DNA from: Arachis hypogaea
Taxonomy: Eukaryota > Streptophyta > Magnoliopsida > Fabales > Fabaceae
Length of the DNA: 64,000 bases
Direction of reading: 5' to 3'
NCBI RefSeq assembly: GCF_003086295.3
Contig: NC_092054.1
Coordinates: forward strand, 60,179,546 to 60,243,545
A program made the translations under genes and the position numbers. The notes under the pieces were generated by a model. It worked only from the letters and a program-made list of their open reading frames with translations, was not told the DNA's origin and made no database searches. Shown here piece after piece: positions 21,770 through 32,630 of the stretch. Every line of letters begins with the position of its first letter. Position 1 is the first letter of the stretch.

Positions 21770-22038
21770 TTGATTGTGCATCAACAATGATTAAATTGGA
21801 AGATCACTAGATTGAGCATTTTTATTTTTGTGAATTTCATTTTCTGTTTGAGTGATTTACTTTTTGTTTTCGTTAAACTTCTTCCCTTCCGCCTCTACTC
21901 TTTTGTTTTACTTTGTTATTTTCAATTCTGTTTGCTAACCCACTAACTGTTTGATATATTGCATCACCCACAACTAACAGTAATTCTGACACAAATACTT
22001 TCTGCACCTATCTTTTCTTGCTTGCACTTGATGGTTGT

Positions 22039-24845
22039 ATGACAGGGAGAAGAAGCGGGGCTTCAACTTCCTTCGATTCTGAACCTGAGAGGACCTTCCT
22101 TAGATTAAGGAGGGAGGCAAGATGAAAGAAAGTGGTTGGTGCTGAGGAAAAAGAGGAATTCTTTGAAACAAACATGGAAGACAACATGGAAAACCATCAT
22201 GAAGAAGAGGATCACAACCATGGGGGAGGAGGTTGAGCAAATCATGCTGGGGAGGATAGAAGAGTTTTGGGCTCTTACATCAATCCAAACCCAGGCAATT
22301 GTGGAAGTAGCATCCAAAAGCCAACAATCCATGCCAACAACTTTGAACTTAAACCACAGCTCATCACCCTTGTTCAGAACAACTGCTCGTTTGGAGGAGG
22401 TGTTCAAGAAGATCCCAATCAACATTTGACCACCTTCTTGACACAGTGAAGTCTAATGGTGTTCACCCTGACGCCTATAGACTGCTCCTATTTCCATTCT
22501 CACTTAGGGACAAAGCAGCCAAGTGGCTGGAATCCTTCCCAAGGGAAAGCTTGACAACTTGGGAAGACGTGGTGAACAAATTTTTAGCAAGATTTTACCC
22601 TCCTCAACGAATCAATAGGCTGAGAGCTGAGGTCCAAACTTTCAGGCAACAAGATGGTGAGACTCTATATGAAGCATGGGAGAGGTTCAAGGACTTAACA
22701 AGGAGGTGTCCACCTGACATGTTCAACGAATGGGCGCAGCTGCACATTTTCTATGAAGGACTCTCTTATGAGTCAAAGAAGGCCGTAGACCATTCATCCG
22801 AAGGATCTTTGAACAAGAAGAAGACTATTAAGGAAGCCATAGATGTTATTGAAACAGTAGCAGAGAACGACTACTTCTATGCTTCCGAAAGAGGGAACAC
22901 AAGAGGAGTAATGGAGCTAAACAATGTAGATGCTCTGTTGGCCCAAAACAAGCTCATTACCCAGCAGCTGGCTGACCTCACCAAGAAGATGGAGATGAAT
23001 CAAGTAGCAGCAATCTCCACTTCATCAACAACCCAAGAAGGAGTGAATGAAGAAGCAGAGGGGAGTCAAGAGCAAGCCAACTACATTGGGAATTCACCAT
23101 GGAAAAACTATGATCCATACTCCAAGACCTATAACCCTAGATGGAGAAACCACGCAAACTTTGGGTGGGGAAGTGAGCAAGATCAAAACCAAGACCATAG
23201 ACGTTACAACTCCAACAACAATGCAGCTCACCAGGAATTCACACAGAGGACATCTCAACACCCCCACAACAACACTTCTCCACACGCCTGTCAAAACCAA
23301 AACAGCACATCTGCTCTGAATCACTCATCAATTGATGACAAGCTCTCTAAGATTGAAGCCCTACTTGAAGGAATATGCCAAGAGATTCAAGAAAATAAGG
23401 TGTTCAAAGAGGAGGTGCAAGCCAATATTAAGAACCAGGGAGAGACCATCAGGAAACTGGAATTTCAGGTGGGATATTTAGCTGAGAAGATTCACAAACC
23501 TACTGATAGCTTCCCAAGTGACACAGAGAAAAACTCCAAAGGAGAAGCAAAGAAAGTAAGATGGGAAGATTGCAAAATGGTCACTGCGAGTGATCAAGAG
23601 ACTGAAGACAAGCAAGGCAAACTTTGCAAACAACCTGAAGACAACTCAACAAAGGAGGAGGATAGAGATCGCCAAGAACCAGAAATCTCACAACAAGAGC
23701 TGCTGAAGCTCTATGCACCCTTCCCTCAACTGCTCAATGGTGCTGTGGGAAAAAGAATATACTCAAGGTTCCTAGACTTGTTTGCATCTCTGCATGTGAA
23801 CATACCATTCATCAAGGCAATTCAACAAATGCCTGCATTCATCAAGTATATGAAGGAACTTCTTCCCAGGAAAAGCTCACTCAAAGGAGGCCAGACTATA
23901 GTGATGAACAAGGAATGTAGTGCCCTTATTCAACCTGAGTTGCCTACAAAAAGAAGAGATCCAGGGAGTTTTCACATCCCTTGTGCCATAGGTGAAACTA
24001 TGTTTGATAGAGCACTATGTGATTTAGGGGCCAGCATCAACTTACTACCCTTATCCCTGGCAAAGAGGCTGCAGATCAATGAGATAATACCCATAGATGT
24101 AATCATCAGACTGACTGACAAAACTCAAAAGCAAGCAATAGGAGTGGTGGAAAATGTGTTGCTAAAAGTTGGGAAATACTTTCTCCCAACAGACTTTGTC
24201 ATTCTGGACATGGAAGAGAGTCACACTCATCCAATCATATTGGGAAGACCATTCCTAGCTACGTCCAGAGCACTTATCGATGTAGAGAAAGGGGAGCTAA
24301 TATTGAGAATCCATGATGAACGACTCAGCTTCAATGTTTTCAAACTCTCACAAGAAACAGATCAAGAGGACAAGGAACTAAGCACAAATGATAATGAGAC
24401 ACTGAAGGAGGAAACAAGCACTGAAGCACAGCCAGTTCATTCTGAGATCCCCTTAATAGATAAACAAGGAAAACAGCAATTGCCACAGCTCAAGAAAAAG
24501 TTGGAGGAACCTAAACCTCTAGAGGCAGGTGAAGACAGCACCACAACTCCTTTAGAAAAAGAGGTCACCAAGGGGAAGGCAACATCAAAAGAAACAAAGA
24601 AGAAGGTACCAAGGAGGTGGAGGAACAAGAAAATCCCTACGGAAGATTTCTCTCCAGGGGATAGAGTTGTCTCAGCTTACTTCCCAGATATTCCCCCTAA
24701 TCTCCCCTCTGTACCATCTCAGTTACCCAAGGTCTTCACTATCAACAGAGTTCTTTCCCTGGAACATGTGGAGATCATTGATCCAACCAATGGATATAAG
24801 TCCACAGCAAGAGGGGAGGACTTTAAGCACTACCAACCACCCTGA
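22039..24845 (+). pseudogene. gag-pro: E2 gag-protease polyprotein with integrase-like tail (N-terminus broken)
   Basis: The N-terminal part starting 'MTGRRSGAS' carries stops at 22123 (TGA for GGA in E1) and 22234 (TGA for AGA). A 10-base deletion near 22438, relative to E1, shifts the frame. From 22446 to 24845 a single open frame of 799 residues runs through the capsid-like domain, the Asn/Gln-rich segment, the protease ('CDLGASINLLP', 'IILGRPFLATSRALID') and the integrase-like tail to 'GEDFKHYQPP'. The frame is open at both positions where E1 has stops, so it shows that protease and tail are one frame. A protein starting at the Met at 22446 would lack the first ~140 residues. Confidence 0.88.
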
Positions 24846-24856
24846 TGAAGAAAAAA

Positions 24857-24904
24857 CGTCAAGCTAGTGACGCTAAAGAAGCGCTTCATGGGAGGAAACC
24901 CATG
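24857..24904 (+). other. Three-part palindrome cassette after the E2 gag-protease stop
   Basis: CGTCA-agctag-TGACG (24857-24872), GAAGCGCTTC (24878-24887) and CATGGG-aggaaa-CCCATG (24887-24904), as in E1, with one change confined to the last loop. Confidence 0.75.
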
Positions 24905-26416
24905 TTTTATATGTTTTTAAAATAATGAATAAATTAATGTTTATGAATTTCAACCCAAACTTGACAAACACTTGGTGAAATCTTTATCATGCAGTATATA
25001 GTGAAGAACAAGTTTGGTGTTCAAAGCAAACCAAGATGCATGCTAGTCTTGGGAGCTTTGAACAAAACTTTTCAGCACATTGCTTCAAACTAAGTTTGGT
25101 GTCACCCCATGGTACCACCAAGATGCATATAAGGACCCACCAATAGTTAGTTAGTTAGTTGGAATTCATAAATAAAAAAAAAATCAAATCCTTTCTTCCC
25201 TTTTATTAATATTAGCCGTAAAGTTCATATGGTCATTTTAATATCTTTTCTTACTTTTCTTAGTTTGTCTTTATAGGAAAAGAAAAGGAGCATAAAAAGG
25301 GATAGATTGGACAACCAAACAAAGAGCATGGACATCCACAACAGTAAAAGGTGGTGGAGTTCCTTCTTTGTTCCATCTTTCTCTATGTTTTAAATAAGGA
25401 AGATCTTGTATGAAATAGAACTTGCTTCCATGTTATGTTTAAACCTTTTTCAATTATGTCTTTTAAGTTTTTGGAATTGAAGAAAGTCTATGTGTGCTAG
25501 TCTTTATGTCACTGCATCCTCCTTAACTTACTTGTATGCTTGTCCTTTTTTTATCAAATGAAGAAGAGAATGTTAATGTTTTTTTAAAAGACCAGAGTAG
25601 AGTTCATAATGTGGAAGTGCATTCATGAATCTTTGGGATAGTCATAAGTTAGCTAAGTTGGTTCAACCATAAGGCTAGGAGGACAACTATCTATCCTGAA
25701 TACTTGACTTTGGATATACCCATGAGACTAAGTTAATAACAAGATCCTAATAAGAGAAAAGGGAAAGAACAATGGAAGTGAAAAACAAAAGAAAAAGAGT
25801 AAGCAATAAGGCTAGGCACCAATGGTTTGGACCTTGAGACAAGTGTCTGTGGTGCTCCTGTGTGAGGGATCTACTTGGATGAATAAGCTCTCAGGGATGC
25901 TTTATCACCTGGTAACTTGGGTTAACTAACCCGGGATTATCAGCAGAAAATCCACTATCAAGAGTAACCCTCACTACAGAGCATTTAGTAACCCAAAGAG
26001 GTGCTGGACACCAAGGTCTCAAGAAAGAAAATAAATGAACTATATGCCTGTGGTGTGTATGTATGGAGGAGAGACTTGAGGGAGTAAGTCCTTAGGGGTG
26101 CTTCAACACCTAGCACCTTGAACCAACTGGTTCGGGAGTGTTGGCTGAAAGCTTATCTTAAAGAGTTGCCCCCTTACAGAGCACTTAGCCTAAATAACAC
26201 AAATAACCCTTGAAATAACAATAAAAGGATCAATGAATAAAAGTCTCATGGGATGTAAACAAAGTAAGTGTTTAGGGACATGATAAAAGTCTGAAAGCCA
26301 GTAATGGAATGAACCTAAGTTGCTATGTATGAAACCACCATAAAATCAGTAACATGACTTCCACAAGAATGACTCATTCCTCTGGATATTCCATTCATCA
26401 TTCTCTTGTTCCAGTA
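24905..26416 (+). other. E2 3' untranslated region with the ORF2 deletion scar
   Basis: Matches E1 5838-6220, then jumps near 25310-25324 to the E1 sequence at about 8118 (AGCATGGGCATCCACA in E1). The rest matches the E1 3' region, including the paired 'cttaggggtgct' blocks (25850-26190). No gene. Confidence 0.75.
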
Positions 26417-26453
26417 CTTGCTTAGGGACAAGCAAGCTTTAAGTTTGGTGTTG
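26417..26453 (+). promoter_or_regulatory. Stem-loop plus TAAGTTTGGTGT motif before the E2 3' LTR
   Basis: CTTGCTT-agggac-AAGCAAG (26417-26436), then TTTAAGTTTGGTGTTG directly before the LTR; identical to E1. Confidence 0.7.
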
Positions 26454-28738
26454 TGATGCCAGGGCATCTTGGCCAGTTTCACTGACCTTTTCTTTACTGT
26501 TTTTAGGGTAGTTTCATGCATTTCTTTAGGAAATAAGCTAGTTTTGGGTATATATTCACCTACACCTTGATTCAAGCATACATTGTGCATTTTACATTAT
26601 TTCATGAGGATTTTGCATGAATTTAGTGACAAATTGTATGCTGTATTACCCATGACTTGGACTAGAACTTTGATGCACTCTGTTGCTTGATTTCAGGACC
26701 AAAGGAAGCAAGGAAAGGGAGGTAACTTGCAAGGTTAATGAGAAAAGTGATTGCCAATAACACTCTCAAAGCCATCATTGCCCACGTTAAGAGTCACGTT
26801 AACTAAGTTAACGTGCACTCTAACGTGGAGAAGGGAAGTTGAGCCAACGTTAGTGACACTTAACATTGTCACTAACATTGGCAAACACTCATGAGTGGCC
26901 ACGTTAGAGCCCACATTAACCTAGTTAACGTGGCCTCTAACGTTAAAGGGGGAAGAGAAGCCAACGTTAGTGACATTCAACATTGTCACTAACGTTGGCC
27001 TAAGGATGCAACACACCACGTTAACTTGGTTAACGTGGGAGCTAACGTGAGAAGTGAGAGTTGTCGACAACGTTAGTGACACTCAACATTGTCACTAACG
27101 TTGGAAGCAACCACACAACCCCCAAGGAGCCACGTTAACTTCCACGTTAACTTAGTTAACGTGGAAGCTAACGATGAGGAATGAATGATGAGCCAACGTT
27201 AATGACACTCAACATTGTCACTAACGTTGGGATGGCTAAGAATGGCCACGTTAGAAGCAACGTTAACCTAGTTAACGTGGACTCTAACGTGAGATCTAGG
27301 GGCACATTGGAACGTTAGTGACAATGTTGAGTGTCACTAACGTTCTCGAAGTTTGGCAAGGCCACGTTAGAAGCCACGTTAACCTAGTTAACGTGGGCTT
27401 TAACGTGAAGCAAATAGGGGCACACTGGAACGTTAGTGACAATGTTGAGTGTCACTAATGTTCTCGAAGTTTGGCAAGGCCACGCTAGAAGCCACGTTAA
27501 CCTAGTTAACGTGGGCTCTAATGTGAGGCAAAGGGGTACATTGGAACGTTAGTGAAAATGTTAGGTGTCACTAACGTTCTCGAACTTATACTTTCACTAA
27601 ATGTTAACACCTCTAACGCCCTGAGCTAAAGTCTCTGCCCACTTAGCACTTTCTCTCTGCAAGTAAAGCCAAGCCCAAATGAAGAAAAGAACTGCTTCAA
27701 ACTCAAGATCCAAAGGCCCAAGACTTGAAGAGCAAACTAGAAGCTGAGAAGAGTAGTATATATAGGAGTAGCTTTGAATTGTAAAAGGGAGTTCGGAAAG
27801 TTGGAAAAAGAGAATTACTCTCTGTATTTTACTTTCTCTGCAATTTCTAGTTCTATGATGTATTCTCCATCTTTATTTTCATTTTCAAGAGCTATGAACA
27901 ACTAAACCCCTTTCATTGGGTTAGGGAGCTCTGTTGTAATTTGATGGATCAATACTAATTTTCATTATTCTTCTTCTATCTTTTCTCTTGATTTTACTTG
28001 AAAGCTTTCGATCTTCATCCCATTGAGTAGTTATCTTGGAAGAGAAGCTATTCAAACTTGGATCTCTTTTGAACCTTGAAAGAGGAATGAAGAGATCAAG
28101 CTAGAAATGCTTTCTCATGCTGGACCAAATTGGGTTTGGATGGGTATGTGACTATAACCCTCTCAATACTTGATTTGGAAAATGCATGTGGTATAATCAG
28201 TGACCATACTTCATCTCTTATGAGAAATTGACCAAGGAATTGGCTATTGATCAAGATTTGAGAGATTGAATTGCAAGAAATTGTAATTCAATCACTTAAG
28301 ATTGCCAAGGAGATCAATGAGTGCATTGATTGAGGAAGAGATGAAAATGAACTTGATCCGGAGAATTGCAACATCTCCTAAGCCTAATGAACTCCCCATC
28401 TCTGATCTTACCCATTCTCTTTAATTTCTGCCATTTACTTTTATGAGCAAATCCCCCATTCCCATTTACAATTCTGCAATTTATTTTCAGTCATTTACTT
28501 CCAGTCCTTTAATTCTAGCATTTACTTTTCTGTTATTTACATTCCCGCCATTTTATTTTCTGCAACTCTCAACCCAACTTCTGGATTCGCTCAACTAGAA
28601 CATTCTTCTAATTAAAGTTGCTTGATCAATCAATCCTTGTGGGATTCGACCTCATTCTATTGTGAGTTTTTACTTGACGACAAATTCGGTACACTTGCCG
28701 AAAGGAGATTTGTTGAGAGACAAGTTTTCCGTGCATCA
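26454..28738 (+). repeat. E2 3' LTR
   Basis: 2285 bases; hairpin array 26780-27620; one short segment of the array near 27015 is missing relative to the 5' copy. Followed by the CCCCT duplication. Confidence 0.92.
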
Positions 28739-28958
28739 CCCCTCGCCCGACACCAGCGCCACGACCACCGGCGACCACCGTCGCTTACCCTCTCTCTCCC
28801 CATTTCCCCGAGCTCCCCCGTTCCTGTGCCAATCCCTAGCTCGTGTCCACTGCTCCGCCGACGCAGTCCACCACGACCCTAGTGGCGATGATTTCTGTGC
28901 CACCGCAGCTGCTCCCTACCCACCCCTGTCCCCTATTCGTCTTCCATCATCAAAGCAG

Positions 28959-29894
28959 GTTCTGCCCCCTGCCCTTTGTTTCTCGTTCATTCATTTTAAT
29001 TGCTTTTTAATTCTGCTTTATGGTTAATTAAGTTAGGTCTAGATTAGTTCATTACTGTTTGTTGGATTGCAAATATTGCTGGCTATTTTTCTAGGTCTTA
29101 GCTGTAAATAGTGCACGCCATGTGTTCGATGAAATGTCTGATTGAGATTTTTTTGTTTAATTCATGTGTTTGGCCACCACATGCTTTAGCTTTTGTCCTT
29201 GTTTGGCATTATAATTCAGAATTGTGCAGTTTTAAGTGACTTTTGATGATGTTTGGGATTAAGTTCAATAAGGCACTTGGTTGTTACTTTGGATTCAAAC
29301 ACCAAATTAGTTTACAATTTCAAATTGGGTGTGATTTCAGAAGTGCATATCGTATTAAATATTAGTGAATTAAATGAAATTGCTTATTCGTCTTGGTTTT
29401 GAATATAAATAATCACATACATAGTCACTTGTTCTTTGATGTTTTTGAGCAATTCCACTTGATTTTCATCAAGATTACAACTTTTGCACTAAGACCCATG
29501 TTTATGTGATTATTTTCTAATTTTTGAGATGAATAAGTAGGTTTCTCTATTATTGCATTGGTTATTGTCTTTGGGCTATTTTTTTTGTTAAATCTTGCAT
29601 TTTTATTACACAATCGCAATAACCAAGTTTTTATAATTCAATTCACTTCCATCGCTCTAGCCTAAGTTGGTTATGCTTTAATTGCTAGTCATCCTTTTAT
29701 TTGCTACTTAGGCTTCTTAATTGTGGATTACATTGCTTTCTCTTGAACATATTACACTTTTCAAAATGTTTTCCCCAATTAAGTACTTATTTACTTTCTT
29801 GTCTCTAAATTTTGTATTTTGATTAATCCCTCTTTTGCTTTATGGTGCCATTTACCATTTGATTCTGAGTTGTATTCCATTCTTTCTTTTTCAG
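28959..29894 (+). other. Putative intron upstream of H ORF2-type start
   Basis: Donor AAAGCAG|GTTCTG and acceptor CTTTTTCAG|G directly before ATG. In E5 the corresponding junctions are TTTCAG|GTTCTT and TTTTCAG|G before ATG, at nearly the same intron length (936 here, 932 in E5). Strong T-richness throughout supports an intron. Confidence 0.55.
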
Positions 29895-29895
29895 G

Positions 29896-29936
29896 ATGCG
29901 TCACAAAGGCAAGGAGCCGGCTTCATCATCGGCTCC
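29896..29936 (+). pseudogene. H gene start, truncated after 13 codons
   Basis: ATG with a basic/Ser-rich start similar to the E5 ORF2 start. Broken by the T insertion at 29937; the remainder lies beyond the right nest, outside the window. Confidence 0.5.
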
Positions 29937-30662
29937 TGTAATACCCTAACCTTCAGAACGTCATGATCGTACCAAAAGTGAGGCGTTACTGACTTGTTTT
30001 TCTTATTTACTATTTAATATTGAGCCTTTAGTTTAATATCGTGTTTCAATTTTTAAGAAAATTCCGAAAAATTTTGTTTCTCATTAATCAAAATCATTCA
30101 TCAAAGAACACAAGTAATAATAATCACATAATTATTAATAATAATAATATTATACAAAAGAATTCAAATGAGACACAGATACAAATCCTATCCCTCTGTA
30201 TATAATAAAATCTTAAATGACGAAGGTGAGCGAATTCTATGAAAGCAAATCAATACATAAAGTTAACTCAAATAAGACTAATAATTGCCCGCAGCTTTAA
30301 ACTGAGTCTTCGAACCTATGTCACTGAAAGGGTGAGAACAAAGCACACGTTCTCAGTAGGGAATGGGAATGCCGTAAAAGTAATGATTAAGATGCAAATA
30401 ACAAACTTTACTTAATAAAACCATTTTTATCAAAGCTTCGAAAATACTTTTTAATTTTACTTTAGATAATTAATTACTTTTCTTTAAATTTCTAAACTCA
30501 ACAGATTTGAGTCACAAAACTTGTCATACCAATTATCTCTTAGCCACCTAATTAATTCTTAGTCACAACAACAGTTATTAATCACCTCAATTAATTCACA
30601 AATCAATAGCACAAGTAAGGGATTCAATTCAACACACAAACAAGTCGCAATAAGAGACATAT

Positions 30663-32073
30663 TGATAAACCACTATTTTATGGTTTATCTTGTGCTCAAT
30701 TGAGTGATTTTTATCTACTCTTTACCCACTTATTCATACTATTTGCATGGTTTTACATTTGCTTTCCTAATTATGTACTTTAATTGAAAACATGTTTCTT
30801 TGGACTTACCTTTGCTAATATTAATCCTCTCTTATCACCATTAGATACCTTGATATGTGTGTTAAGTGCTTTCAGAGATTACAGGGCAGGAATGGCTCAG
30901 AGGATGGAAAGGAAGCATGCAAAAGTGGAAAGAATACAAGAAGTTGGAGAAATTGCTAAGCTGTCCAGCCTGACCTCTTCGCACTCAAATGGCTATAACT
31001 TTAGCTACAAAGCTCCAAATGATGCGGTTCCAGTTGCGTTAGAAAGCTAACGTTTGGGGCTTCGATTTGATATATATTATATTATAGTTTCCCTGACGCT
31101 AGATGACGCGACCGCGTGACCCATGCGGCCGCGTCACAGTGACGAAAATCAGCGTATTTAAATTCGCAACCAGCGAATTCTGGGCTGTTTCTGACCCAGT
31201 TTGCGGCCCAGAAAACACAGATTAGAGGCTATAAAGTGGGGGAATGCATCTATTCATGAAAAAGCTCTCATATTTACAACTTTAGGAGTAGATGTAGTTT
31301 TTAGAGAGAGAGGTTCTCTCCTCTCTCTTAGGATTAGGATTTAGGATTTCTCTTAGTTTTAGGAGTGACTTTCAATCCCAGGTTCAATGTTCTTTTTATT
31401 ATTTTCCCAAGTTTATTTATGAATTCTTCTATGTTACAGATTACTCTTTTAATTAATGTTATTTGAGATATTTCAGTTATTATTGCTTTCTTTTATTTAC
31501 ATGATTATTGCTTATTACTTTTTCCTTTGGTTTTGGTTAAGAAATCAGTAACTCAGGAGTTATCCAATTCAACAGCATAATTGATAATTGTTATCTTGCC
31601 AATTGAATTGAACTTCAATAATCCCAATCTTTTCTTAGGAAATAAATAGGATTCGAAGATCAAACCAATTTGTCCCTTGACCTTCCTTTGCTTTAGTAAA
31701 GGTTAACAAAGTGGAATTAAGACTCAATTTTCATCATCATTGATAAGGATAGGTAGGATAGGACCTCTAATTTCTTATACCTTGCCAAAAAAATTTATTA
31801 TTATTATTTTATTTTACTTGTCATATAACATATTCCCTTCTTACTTCCAAAACCCCAATTTACAAACTCATAACCAATAATAAGAACATACCTCCCTGAA
31901 ATTCCTTGAGAAGACGACCCGAGGTTTGAATACTCGGTTATCAATTTCAAAGGAGTTTGTTACTTGTGACAACCAAAACGTTTGTATGAAAGGACTTTTG
32001 AAGGTTTAGAAACTATACTTACAACGAGGATTTATCAGCAAATTTCTAGACCACGCAAAAGTTCCTCTCATCA
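30663..32073 (+). mobile_element. S2: solo LTR inside the T LTR
   Basis: 1411 bases from TGATAAACCACTATTTTATG to CTCTCATCA. Flanks CATAT (30658-30662) and CATAG (32074-32078) fit a duplication with one change. It holds a GC-rich inverted repeat (31104-31136), a TCTCTC/GAGAGA pair near 31300-31330, and a 3' block 'attccttgagaagacgac' shared with element B's LTR. No internal region, so a solo LTR. Confidence 0.75.
31104..31136 (+). repeat. GC-rich inverted repeat in S2
   Basis: TGACGCG-a-CCGC ... GCGG-c-CGCGTCA, 12-base arms with one mismatch and a 9-base loop, in otherwise A/T-rich DNA. It contains GCGGCCGC. Confidence 0.75.
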
Positions 32074-32524
32074 CATAGCACAATCACAAAGAAGTAATAC
32101 AATCAAACACAACCAAATGCATAGGTTCAACCATTATGATGCATGCCTGTTCCTAGCACAGGCCATGAGCTCATGCGTCGGTTGTCTACTCGCAACTCGA
32201 CGTTACTCGGAGTGAACCCCGAATATGGTTCCTTTACTGTGTCAGTTAGACACCTTGGCATCACGGTTACCCGTGTCAGTTAGGCCTCATCATAATAACA
32301 TTTTAATGTGTATCACAGTAAGAAATAGTGCTATCAATTAGGAAAACATTCCCGCATTAGCAATCTCAGGCTATCAATTACGCGGGCACTTTCGCATTAG
32401 CAGTTTGGCACAAAGCCCATTTAACATATACTTCTCATTTATTTATTTCATTCATTACTTCCATTTTCTTTTCTTCTAAGTATCCTTTCCATTCTTTAAT
32501 TCCCACTTTCTTTCATTTCCATTA

Positions 32525-32630
32525 TACCTCCGCTTCACCTTACAGCTAAGCATACCCTCGCATCACCAAGAAGCTAAAAGTATCTCCGCATCACCGTGAA
32601 ACTAGGCGTACCTCCACATCGCCATTTAAC
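32525..32630 (+). repeat. 28-base tandem repeat in T LTR
   Basis: Units start at 32525, 32553, 32581 and 32609 (last partial), each resembling TACCTCCGCATCACC followed by a variable AAGCTA-like half. About 3.8 copies, strongly diverged. Confidence 0.7.

Larger units (their letters stand above)
19449..28738 (+). mobile_element. E2: complete non-autonomous LTR retrotransposon (gag-protease only)
   Basis: LTRs 19449-21745 and 26454-28738 of the E1/E3 family, flanked by exact CCCCT (19444-19448 and 28739-28743). The interior matches E1 except that about 1.9 kb holding ORF2 is missing, with the scar near 25310-25324. It carries only a gag-protease frame with the integrase-like tail. It is inserted in the leader of element H. 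Confidence 0.93.
28739..29936 (+). mobile_element. Element H fragment 3: leader, intron and truncated gene start
   Basis: A C-rich leader (28739-28958), a T-rich intron-like stretch, then an ATG at 29896 giving 'MRHKGKEPASSSAP' before T cuts in at 29937. The E5 element has the same arrangement, with 'MRKKGKAPV' after its intron. H is therefore most likely the 5' part of an ORF2-type element. ORFs across the C-rich leader are not supported. Confidence 0.6.

Noticed and set aside
28622..29027. Ser/Pro-rich ORFs crossing the E2/H junction
   Set aside because: They span the E2 LTR end and the C-rich leader of H; no domain, and the junction was formed by insertion.
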